Part shown: positions 1 through 5,510 of the stretch, in pieces
Layout of the letters: each line of letters begins with the position of its first letter
Numbering within the stretch: position 1 is the stretch's first letter
Origin: Patescibacteria group bacterium
GTDB taxonomy: Bacteria; Patescibacteriota; Minisyncoccia; Minisyncoccales; CG1-02-41-26
Length of the DNA: 9,391 bases
NCBI GenBank assembly: GCA_020148085.1
Contig: JAHCRD010000018.1
Coordinates: forward strand, 1 to 9,391
Direction of reading: 5' to 3'
Position numbers and translations under genes: made by a program
Notes under the pieces: generated by a model
The model's database searches: none
What the model was told of the DNA's origin: nothing
The model's input: the letters and a program-made list of their open reading frames with translations, nothing else

Positions 1-1800
1 TCCCTTCACATCTAAAACAAGGCCCAAGCAAAGAACATTTTTATAAGGAGTTCCTTTTCCAAGTAAAGTAGCGATAGCCAAAAGAGTGTAGAACCAACCC
101 CGAGTTTGGTCAATGGCCTCAGCAATATATTCAGCTGGATATTGCTTCTTTTTATCAATAAGGTCTGAATTTTCAAAAGGGTAATGATATTGCGCAAAGG
201 GCATCGCCCCCGAGTCAAACCAAACATCAATAACCTGTGGGAAACGTCTCATAGTTCCTTGGCATTTTTCACATTTAAGTTCTACCTTATCAATATGAGG
301 ACGATGGAAGTCTTCTAATTTATAATTGGTAGTCTGAAGTTTTTCAAGTTCTTTAATTGAACCAACACATTTCTGATAATCGCACTTTTGACACTGCCAA
401 ATTGGCAAAGGGGTTCCCCAATATCTCTCTCGAGAAAAAGCCCAATCTTTAACCTCCCGTAACCACTCACCAAAACGACCTTCTTTAAGGTGAGAGGGTA
501 TCCAATTTATCTCTCGATTGTTGTATAGGAGTTTCTCTCTCAAGGCAGCCATTTTTATAAACCAGTTCTTTTTAGCATAATAAATCAGTTTTGAATCACA
601 TCTCCAACAAAATGGATAATCATGCTCATAAAGCTCCTGTAAGAATAAAAGTTTTCTTTTTTCAAGTTCTTCTATAATTTCTTTGTTTAATTTTTCGTCG
701 GTAACATTCTGGCCTGCCCAAGGTTTAACCTCCCTAGTAAATTTACCTTCCTCATCAACATTGAGGATAATTGGCAAATTATTTCTCTTAGCTACTTGCA
801 TATCGTCTTCGCCAAAAGCCGGAGCCATATGAACTAAACCTGTTCCCTCCTCTCGGGAGACAAAATCTCCAGCAACTATGAAATAAGCTTTTTTGTCGGG
901 CTTCGTAAAATCAAAAAGTGGCTGATACTCCTTACCCAACAAATCTTTTCCCTTAAACTCATCAACAATCTTGTATTTTTTAGCCAAGACATCTAATCTC
1001 TCTTTGGCTAAAATTAAAAATTCAGGGGCCCGCCCTTTGGCGGGAGGATGTGGTGGGTGGGTTGCAGTCCCGATTTTTATCTTGACATAATTAAACTTGG
1101 GGTTAACCGCCACTGCCACATTGCCAGGTAAAGTCCAGGGGGTGGTTGTCCAAACCAATAAATAAGTGTTTTTTTCTCCTTTTTCTCGGAACTTTAGATA
1201 AACAGCAGGCTCTTTAATTTTTTTGTACCCTTGAGCTACTTCATGACTTGAAAGGATTGTGCCACATCTTGGACAATAAGGAGTAACTTTAAAATCTTGA
1301 TACAAAAGTCCTTTATCCCAAACTTGTTTAATAATCCACCAGAGTGTTTCCATATATCCTTTATCATAGGTGATATAGGGATTCTCCATATCAACCCAAT
1401 AAGCTATTTTCTCGGTTATATCTTTGAAAAGTGGTAAATATTCCTGGACATTTCTCTTGCATTCCTCATTAAATTTTTCGATGCCAAACTTTTCAATATC
1501 TTTTTTGGTCTTAAAGCCCAATTTTTTCTCTACTTCAAGCTCCACTGGTAAGCCATGAGTATCCCAGCCATTTTTTCTTTTAACATAAAAACCCTGCATT
1601 GTTTTGAAACGAGGAATTACATCCTTAAAGATTCGAGCTAAGGTCATATGAACACCGGGTCGAGCATTAACAGTAATTGGTCCATCAAAAAAAATAAATC
1701 TCCGACCTCCTTTGGTCTTTTTTAAGGTCTTTTCAAAAATCTTGTTTTCTTTCCAGAATTTCAGAATCTCTTTCTCAATTTTTGGGAAATCTATGGACAT
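1..1800 (-). CDS. ileS: Isoleucyl-tRNA synthetase, N-terminal 600 residues (cut by window edge)
   Basis: Cytoplasmic class I synthetase that charges tRNA-Ile and edits mischarged Val-tRNA. I translated the frame by hand from the ATG at 1800-1798. The signature region at residues 39-52 runs DGPITVNARPGVHM, followed by GWDTHGLPVE near residue 78. The CP1 editing domain shows WTTTPWTLPGN and GTGLVHMAPAFGEDD. WAFSRERYWG and WFDSG (527-531) follow. Cysteine pairs at 176/179, 398/401, 470/473 and 510/513 look like zinc-binding knuckles. The frame is open to base 1 and ends in LVLDVKG, so the KMSKS loop and anticodon-binding domain lie just outside. Full-length enzymes have roughly 900-1000 residues. 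The start overlaps the upstream phosphatase stop by 10 bases, which suggests translational coupling; I see no strong SD. Oddities: the HIGH box reads GVHM, and residues 245-259 are an in-frame GC-rich palindromic insertion. Confidence 0.96.
   Translation of the reverse strand, partial: MSIDFPKIEKEILKFWKENKIFEKTLKKTKGGRRFIFFDGPITVNARPGVHMTLARIFKDVIPRFKTMQGFYVKRKNGWDTHGLPVELEVEKKLGFKTKKDIEKFGIEKFNEECKRNVQEYLPLFKDITEKIAYWVDMENPYITYDKGYMETLWWIIKQVWDKGLLYQDFKVTPYCPRCGTILSSHEVAQGYKKIKEPAVYLKFREKGEKNTYLLVWTTTPWTLPGNVAVAVNPKFNYVKIKIGTATHPPHPPAKGRAPEFLILAKERLDVLAKKYKIVDEFKGKDLLGKEYQPLFDFTKPDKKAYFIVAGDFVSREEGTGLVHMAPAFGEDDMQVAKRNNLPIILNVDEEGKFTREVKPWAGQNVTDEKLNKEIIEELEKRKLLFLQELYEHDYPFCWRCDSKLIYYAKKNWFIKMAALREKLLYNNREINWIPSHLKEGRFGEWLREVKDWAFSRERYWGTPLPIWQCQKCDYQKCVGSIKELEKLQTTNYKLEDFHRPHIDKVELKCEKCQGTMRRFPQVIDVWFDSGAMPFAQYHYPFENSDLIDKKKQYPAEYIAEAIDQTRGWFYTLLAIATLLGKGTPYKNVLCLGLVLDVKG
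1024..1068. repeat. GC-rich palindromic element inserted in frame in ileS
   Basis: About 45 bases of strongly GC-rich sequence sit inside an AT-rich gene. They contain a 6-bp hairpin (CCCGCC at 1029-1034, GGCGGG at 1039-1044, 4-base loop). They add 15 residues (TATHPPHPPAKGRAP) rich in Pro and His, between two segments, KIKIG and EFLILAKERL, that would read on directly without them. The frame is kept. The position is in the CP1 editing domain, probably a surface loop. It recalls Rickettsia palindromic elements, which also insert in frame, but I infer the analogy only from form. Confidence 0.6.
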
Positions 1801-2360
1801 AGCTTTCGAAGTTCGCCTATCTCAAGAGAAAGTTTTGGCTTTTGTTCTAAAAGCTCATCCTCATCTAATCCTTTTATTGCTCCCTGTAATAACCATAAAG
1901 GACAGCCATGGCTAACAATCAAAATATTCTTTCCTTTATGTTTTTCATCAATATCTCTCATAAAATCTAATACTCTTTTTTTTACATCATTCCAGCTTTC
2001 ACCCTGAGCAGGGGGCTTGGAGAACTTTTCTTTTCGAATGGGAAATGCTCGTTGGTATTCCTCCTTTGGTCTTCCTCGATAAATCCCCATATTTCTCTCC
2101 CAAAGCCGAGAGTCAAAAATTACCTCAGCTCCAAGTTCTCGAGAAACCATTTCAGCTGTTTGGCGAGTCCGAGGCATGTCTGAGGCATAAATCAAATCAA
2201 TTTTCTGTTTCTTTAGTTTTTTGGCTACCTCTTTTATTTGCTCTCTCCCTTCTTTGGTTAACAAAATTGGGGAGGGTTCTGGCCAAGGGTATAATATTTT
2301 CTCCTCTTGGAGCTGATAAGGTGTTTCACCATGCCTTAAAATAAAATAAGTGTTATTCAT
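1791..2360 (-). CDS. Histidine phosphatase family protein (phosphoglycerate mutase-like)
   Basis: A 189-residue protein of the histidine phosphatase superfamily, which removes or transfers phosphate through a phosphohistidine; the substrate cannot be told from sequence. The catalytic LRHGE motif is at residues 8-12, with nucleophile His10 and partner Arg9. SDMPRTRQTAE (60-70) supplies the second phosphate-binding Arg64. RLWERNMG (85-92) holds the likely acid Glu88. VSHG (149-152) holds the second catalytic His151. The length fits the short, cofactor-independent-sensing branch (PhoE/CobC-like) rather than glycolytic dPGM of about 250 residues. It starts 6 bases after the argS stop and its own stop overlaps the ileS start, so it is the middle gene of an operon. 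There is no clear SD. A role in clearing phosphorylated metabolites or aminoacylation by-products is only a guess. Confidence 0.9.
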   Translation of the reverse strand: MNNTYFILRHGETPYQLQEEKILYPWPEPSPILLTKEGREQIKEVAKKLKKQKIDLIYASDMPRTRQTAEMVSRELGAEVIFDSRLWERNMGIYRGRPKEEYQRAFPIRKEKFSKPPAQGESWNDVKKRVLDFMRDIDEKHKGKNILIVSHGCPLWLLQGAIKGLDEDELLEQKPKLSLEIGELRKLCP

Positions 2361-2366
2361 AATAAA

Positions 2367-4094
2367 TTACATTTTTTCTGGAGCGGGAATACCCAGAAGA
2401 TTCAAACCAGTTTTTAAAATTTCTTTTGCTCCTGAAACAAGATTTAAACGATTTTCTCGTTCGTTATTTTCAGCTTTAAGTACCGGAAGGGTTTCATAGA
2501 AAGTATTTAAGGTATTAGCTAATTCATAAAGGTAGTTAGCTAATTTATTGGGGAAATAAGCTTCAACAATATCTTGAATTACTTCATCAAACCGAAAAAT
2601 CGCCGCTGTGACCTCTCTTTCCAATGGGTGAGAAATAGTAAAGCGAGGATTTCTTTTCTTTTTAAATTTAGCTTTTCTTAAAATGCTGGATAAACGAGCA
2701 TGAGTATATTGAATATAGGGTGCGGAAAAACCTTTAAGGTTTAACATTTTATCCCAATCAAAAATAATATCTGCTAAGCGGTTGTGGGAGAGGTCAAAAA
2801 ATTTTACTGCCCCAATTCCAACATCTCTGGCAATACTCTTTTTTGTTTTTTCTGGTAAAGAGGGGTTTAGTTCATCAACAATTTTTTTGGCTCGCTGGAT
2901 TGCCTCTTCTAAAACCTCTTTTAAGGGAATAAGGCATCCTTCACGGGTAGCAAATTTTTTCCCTTGAGAATCTAACATCATCCCAAATTTTACATGAAAT
3001 AACTGTTCTAATTTGGCAATGCCAAGACGTTGGGCAGTACCAAAAACTTGTTTGAGATGGAATGTTTGTTGGTTAGCAGCTACATAAAGAAGTTTTGTAG
3101 CTCGCCATTTCTTTAAACGATGACGAATAGCAGCTAACTCTCTGGTTGTGTAAATTGTTGCCCCATCTGATTTTTGGATAATCTCTGGGGTGGGGCTACC
3201 GGGAATTTGAATTACAATTGAACCATCCTTTCCTCGTTCAGCAATACCTCGTTTTAAAGCGTCTTTGACTAAGGGTTTAAGTTCAGGAGTATAAAAGCTT
3301 TCCCCAATAGTGTGTTCAATTTTGACATCAAGAAGTTTGTAAATTTCGCTAAAATCTTTCAATGATTCTTCTGAAAACCATTTCCAAATTTTTCTATTCT
3401 CTTTATCCCCTTCTTCCAGTTTCTTAAATTCTCTTCTTCCTTCTTCAATAAGTTTTGGGTCTTTTTTAGCTTCTTGAGAAAAACGAACATAAAGATCGAG
3501 CATTTCTGGGATTGGATTCTTCTTTAATTTCTCCCGATTACCCCATCGTTTGAAAGCAGCAATTAAAAAACCAAATTGGGTTCCCCAATCACCTGGAAAG
3601 CTTAAAGAGATTACTTTATGCCCAACGAATCGTAAAATGTTGACTAAGGCCTGACCAATAATAGTTGAACGGAGATGATGAACCCCCAAGGGTTTGGCAA
3701 TATTGGGAGAGGAATACTCAATAACAATTGTTTCTTTCTTTTTTGGCCTTCTTTGAAATATCTTTGGGCCTTTTTTTACAAACTCAGAGAATAATCTCTC
3801 AAGCTCTTTTTTACTAATCCAAAAATTAACAAACCCCGGTTCAGCCACCTCTATTTTCTCAAACAAGTCAGATTTGAGATTTGAGATTTGAGATTTGAGA
3901 TTTTCTGCTATTTCCATTGGCTTCTTCTTCACTTGCTTGGCAATTTCCATTGCAATGTTGGTGCTGTAATCCCCATGAATTTTTTCTTTAGGATGTTCTA
4001 TTTTGATTTCTGGGATGTCAAACTTCGGAAAAACTTTCTCTTTTTGGAGAGTTTTTATTGAGTTCTCTATTAATTTTGTTATTTTATCTCGCAT
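2367..4094 (-). CDS. argS: Arginyl-tRNA synthetase
   Basis: A complete class I enzyme of 575 residues, normal length for the family, that charges tRNA-Arg in the cytoplasm. The N-terminal Add-1 tRNA-binding domain covers about residues 1-105. The catalytic core opens with SSPNIAKPLGVHHLRST (128-143), where the HIGH box reads GVHH (137-140), then GDWGTQFG (168-175). GMMLDSQGKKFATREG (371-386) is the KMSKS-equivalent loop, which is often degenerate in ArgRS. FSAPYIQYTHARLSSI (456-471) and the DALR anticodon-binding domain follow, ending in the family-typical GIPAPEKM. The ATG at 4094-4092 is chosen because the Add-1 domain begins there; no strong SD precedes it. It is the first gene of the argS-phosphatase-ileS operon. 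Oddity: a 7-bp tandem repeat encodes residues near 64-75. I see no convincing promoter directly upstream, only TATAAT-like sequence without a good -35. Confidence 0.97.
   Translation of the reverse strand: MRDKITKLIENSIKTLQKEKVFPKFDIPEIKIEHPKEKIHGDYSTNIAMEIAKQVKKKPMEIAENLKSQISNLKSDLFEKIEVAEPGFVNFWISKKELERLFSEFVKKGPKIFQRRPKKKETIVIEYSSPNIAKPLGVHHLRSTIIGQALVNILRFVGHKVISLSFPGDWGTQFGFLIAAFKRWGNREKLKKNPIPEMLDLYVRFSQEAKKDPKLIEEGRREFKKLEEGDKENRKIWKWFSEESLKDFSEIYKLLDVKIEHTIGESFYTPELKPLVKDALKRGIAERGKDGSIVIQIPGSPTPEIIQKSDGATIYTTRELAAIRHRLKKWRATKLLYVAANQQTFHLKQVFGTAQRLGIAKLEQLFHVKFGMMLDSQGKKFATREGCLIPLKEVLEEAIQRAKKIVDELNPSLPEKTKKSIARDVGIGAVKFFDLSHNRLADIIFDWDKMLNLKGFSAPYIQYTHARLSSILRKAKFKKKRNPRFTISHPLEREVTAAIFRFDEVIQDIVEAYFPNKLANYLYELANTLNTFYETLPVLKAENNERENRLNLVSGAKEILKTGLNLLGIPAPEKM
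3871..3904. repeat. Heptanucleotide tandem repeat (GATTTGA x4 plus a partial copy) inside argS
   Basis: Four exact copies of GATTTGA occupy 3871-3898, followed by a partial fifth. In the coding strand they read as NLKSQISNLKS near residues 65-75 of ArgRS, in a linker of the N-terminal tRNA-binding domain. Seven is not a multiple of three, so gain or loss of one or two copies would shift the frame of an essential gene; only changes of three copies would keep it. Confidence 0.9.
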
Positions 4095-4180
4095 TATTAT
4101 GTTTTTAGTTTACCGTATTTTTTGCTAAAATTAAAGAGGTTGCGGTTCAGTTATAAAAATACGAAAATTATAATTGAAAA

Positions 4181-4213
4181 TAAAAAAGCGAGGCCTAAAC
4201 ACTGACCTTGCTT
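4181..4213 (-). terminator. Intrinsic terminator, distal of a tandem pair
   Basis: In minus-strand RNA, AAGCAAGG (from 4213-4206) pairs with CCTCGCTT (from 4193-4186): 8 bp with one G-U pair and a 12-nt loop. A run of about six U follows directly. On the plus strand no T tract follows, so it acts in the minus direction. It would insulate argS from the upstream cassette. Confidence 0.65.
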
Positions 4214-4256
4214 GATTCTTCAACCCTGTTTTCTTGAGGACTATCCCCAAGGAAAA

Positions 4257-4322
4257 TCAAAGAAAAAAGCCCAACATATCAGATGTCAGGCTAGAATCCT
4301 TGCTTATTTTTTTAAAAAACAT
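4257..4322 (-). CDS. Possible 21-residue sORF with a strong SD
   Basis: In minus-strand RNA an AGGAGG SD (4334-4329) lies 6 bases before an ATG (4322-4320) that opens MFFKKISKDSSLTSDMLGFFL and a TGA at 4259-4257. Only the 205-aa gene just upstream on the same strand has a comparably good SD in this window. The second half of the sORF is encoded by the terminator hairpin and its U tract, so translating it would compete with hairpin formation. I know no homologue. It may be a regulatory leader peptide, a small toxin-like peptide, or chance. Confidence 0.35.
   Translation of the reverse strand: MFFKKISKDSSLTSDMLGFFL
4263..4292 (-). terminator. Intrinsic terminator, proximal of a tandem pair
   Basis: Minus-strand RNA forms AGCC-tg-ACAT, a 5-nt loop, then ATGT-tg-GGCT (4292-4268), 8 pairs with an internal 2x2 mismatch, immediately followed by six U (4268-4263) and more U-rich sequence. 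It lies about 135 bases after the stop of the unknown gene and overlaps the sORF. Confidence 0.6.
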
Positions 4323-4427
4323 CTCTTTCCTCCTGACGGTATTTTACACCGTCAAGCGCTGCACTTTTAGGAATTTACGGAATTCTCGTTGCCAGCCACT
4401 ACCGGTTGGCTATGTTTCGCTTAAGGA

Positions 4428-5045
4428 TCAATCCTTTATAAGATAAAGGATATTGTCCTTTCGTATACAGAGCCGGTAATCCGGCTTGAGCGAAACTTTG
4501 CGTTTGCCATTCTCATCCTTTTGCCAGACCATCACCGGTCTGCCATCAGGAAGAAAGAGTGGCCTACGCGAGGCAACATCAATATTCACAACGTACTCTC
4601 CGGGTATTTCCTCTCCATCCTTATAGAATGGGTTGAGGAAAACTCGGACTCGCCACATTGCTTGTACGCAGATTTCCCGGAGTTCTTTGCTGATGACATG
4701 TCTCACCGCTTTGAACTCGTCGGAAAGATCCATATACTCGCTACGGGCGAAGACGAAACGTACCATATGATACCTTCTCTGTCCGCGGGGGTCCTTTGGA
4801 TCAATGCGCTCCCTATGGAAGGCATCCACCATTTGGTACCCAGCCGCTTTGAGCTCTCCGAGAAACTCCACGAGGGAGCAGTTCTCAGTTGGCTCGATAA
4901 CCAACCTGCCATTTGACTTGTACTTTTTACCCCGCTCTTCAAGAATCTCCCGACCCAAATGTTTCACCGATGCCGGTATTACACCTGGATTTGAGAAACG
5001 AAACTGAACCACTACTAGACGTACAGAACTATCCAGTTTTACCAT
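4428..5045 (-). CDS. Unrecognised 205-residue protein with atypical base composition
   Basis: I do not recognise the family. The start ATG at 5045-5043 is fixed by an ideal SD (AAGGAGGTGAT) 4 bases upstream, giving MVKLDSSVRLVVVQFRFSN. The protein is soluble-looking, mixed alpha/beta, with no signal peptide or membrane helix. It has a basic stretch (LEERGKKYKSNGRLVIEP), a charged central run (FHRERIDPKDPRGQRRYHMVRFVFAR) and a C-terminal part of likely beta strands. Two Cys are scattered, with no zinc motif. Many Arg and aromatic residues would suit nucleic-acid binding, but that is a guess. Five sampled 60-base lines gave 155 of 300 G+C, against 28% and 42% for two argS lines. Codon use also differs: it favours GC-ending and CGN codons where neighbours use AGA and AT-rich codons. 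With its own promoter, structured leader and terminators it forms an independent unit, possibly acquired by transfer. Confidence 0.85.
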   Translation of the reverse strand: MVKLDSSVRLVVVQFRFSNPGVIPASVKHLGREILEERGKKYKSNGRLVIEPTENCSLVEFLGELKAAGYQMVDAFHRERIDPKDPRGQRRYHMVRFVFARSEYMDLSDEFKAVRHVISKELREICVQAMWRVRVFLNPFYKDGEEIPGEYVVNIDVASRRPLFLPDGRPVMVWQKDENGKRKVSLKPDYRLCIRKDNILYLIKD

Positions 5046-5049
5046 AATT

Positions 5050-5060
5050 ATCACCTCCTT
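5050..5060 (-). promoter_or_regulatory. Full-length Shine-Dalgarno sequence deciding the 5045 start
   Basis: Minus-strand AAGGAGGTGAT is complementary to the 3' end of 16S rRNA over 11 bases, an extended anti-SD match. The purine core GGAGG is 8 bases before the ATG. Most other genes in the window have no recognisable SD, so this site sets the gene apart and argues against the longer upstream reading frame. Confidence 0.9.
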
Positions 5061-5069
5061 CCATATTTC

Positions 5070-5143
5070 GTGAATTCTGTTTTGAAGCGCAACACACTCA
5101 GGCCATAATGACATTAAGGTTTGCAGCTCAAAACAGAATTCAC
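5070..5143 (-). repeat. Perfect 16-bp inverted repeat in the leader, adjacent to the SD
   Basis: GTGAATTCTGTTTTGA (5070-5085) and TCAAAACAGAATTCAC (5128-5143) are exact reverse complements with a 42-base spacer. In minus-strand RNA they form a long hairpin ending 10 bases before the SD. The loop contains GTTGCGCTT (from 5093-5085), exactly complementary to AAGCGCAAC (from 5245-5237) farther upstream in the same leader. The two pairings could be a pseudoknot, or alternatives sharing base 5085. The same DNA could instead be an operator for a dimeric repressor. Confidence 0.85.
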
Positions 5144-5149
5144 ATTCTC

Positions 5150-5161
5150 TGTTAAAGAGCA
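5150..5161 (-). promoter_or_regulatory. boxA-like antitermination element
   Basis: Minus-strand TGCTCTTTAACA is identical over 12 bases to the boxA of E. coli rRNA operon leaders, which binds NusB with S10 (NusE) and makes RNA polymerase resistant to termination. It lies about 110 nt into the predicted leader, 6 bases before the long hairpin. TGTGTTG in the hairpin loop (5099-5093) faintly resembles boxC. The function here is inferred from the match alone. Confidence 0.6.
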
Positions 5162-5245
5162 GCCAAAATGCGGGAATCTCCTGCACTTTAGTCGCTTTTT
5201 AAACTAAATATCTTATTAATTCAATACTCTTGGGGAGTTGCGCTT

Positions 5246-5265
5246 GAGGGGTGAGTTTACCCCTC
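5246..5265 (-). other. 5'-proximal leader hairpin
   Basis: In minus-strand RNA GAGGGGT (5265-5259) pairs with ACCCCTC (5252-5246) around a 6-nt loop, 7 perfect base pairs. It is directly followed by the AAGCGCAAC segment that can pair with the loop of the downstream hairpin. It starts about 7 nt from the predicted transcription start, a place where a hairpin can protect the 5' end. Confidence 0.6.
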
Positions 5266-5278
5266 CATTTATGTTTGT

Positions 5279-5307
5279 ATTGTAGCATACTATTAAAATT
5301 TTGTCAA
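5279..5307 (-). promoter_or_regulatory. Near-consensus sigma-70 promoter for the unknown gene
   Basis: On the minus strand a perfect -35 TTGACA (5307-5302), a 17-base spacer, and -10 TACAAT (5284-5279, five of six consensus bases). Predicted transcription start is near 5272, giving a leader of about 225 nt before the ATG. It is the best promoter in the window and drives the GC-rich cassette. Confidence 0.8.
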
Positions 5308-5351
5308 GGTTGTCTGGAGAGAAGCCAAATGGTAAACTGGATTTAATGAAA

Positions 5352-5450
5352 ACGTCGCTCCACTCTTCCTGTCTTCGACAGACGCTCACTTCGTTCGCTT
5401 CGCTGCACTCCCCAGAAACCCTCGGTTTCTGGCTCTCTCTTCGCTCGCTG
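5352..5450. repeat. Array of short hairpins upstream of smpB
   Basis: GC-rich sequence with CTGTC-ttc-GACAG (5369-5381), a perfect 9-bp hairpin CCAGAAACC-ctc-GGTTTCTGG (5412-5432), and CGCTCACT/CGTTCGCT/CGCTCGCT motifs between them. A related CGAGCGGAGCGAGCG run flanks the second REP-like copy at 7071-7085. It runs into the REP-like hairpin at 5451-5494. No gene is visible here; a weak possible plus-strand promoter for smpB (TTGTCT 5310-5315, TAAACT 5333-5338, spacer 17) lies just before it. Confidence 0.6.
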
Positions 5451-5494
5451 TTTTCCTACACGGGAGGAAATTCTTTCCTCCCGACCCCTCCTTG
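5451..5494 (-). repeat. REP-like palindromic element, copy A
   Basis: A perfect 10-bp hairpin with a 3-base loop (CGGGAGGAAA 5461-5470, TTTCCTCCCG 5474-5483). Read on the minus strand it is GGAG (5491-5488), GGGT, hairpin, then TGTAGGAAAA. Copy B at 7025-7067 has the same order and flanks but a different inner stem sequence with pairing kept. A GGAG tetranucleotide 5' of a hairpin is the layout of REP sequences mobilised by TnpA-REP (RAYT) transposases. No such transposase is in this window. Confidence 0.75.
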
Positions 5495-5510
5495 AATTTT
5501 TTCATAAAAT

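Larger units (their letters stand above)
4095..4427. other. Intergenic stretch with tandem hairpins, no large gene
   Basis: These 333 bases lie between argS and the unknown 205-aa gene, both on the minus strand. Besides the two terminators and sORF listed separately, there is a perfect 7-bp hairpin (TGACGGT 4334-4340, ACCGTCA 4348-4354) and a 7-bp hairpin with one mismatch (GCCAGCC 4391-4397 with GGTTGGC 4404-4410). In minus-strand RNA these sit between the stop codon of the unknown gene and the first terminator, so they would fold as 3' UTR structure. I see no tRNA here. Confidence 0.6.

Noticed and set aside
12..230. Minus-strand 72-codon frame
   Set aside because: It is out of frame within ileS; the ileS frame is open there and carries WFDSG and other motifs.
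4521..5007. Plus-strand open frames across 4521-4916 and 4804-5007, and a second minus-strand frame at 4703-4942
   Set aside because: They lie over the 205-aa gene, lack ribosome-binding sites and have shadow-like composition.
5046..5186. 47-residue N-terminal extension of the unknown gene (start at 5186)
   Set aside because: It runs through the boxA-like site and the perfect 16-bp inverted repeat, has no SD, and an ideal SD with ATG lies at 5060-5043.
5352..5494. CRISPR array
   Set aside because: The repeats are hairpins of different sequence with no regular direct repeats or spacers.
5301..5495. Plus-strand 64-codon frame upstream of smpB
   Set aside because: It is made of hairpin repeats, with no SD and no protein-like composition.
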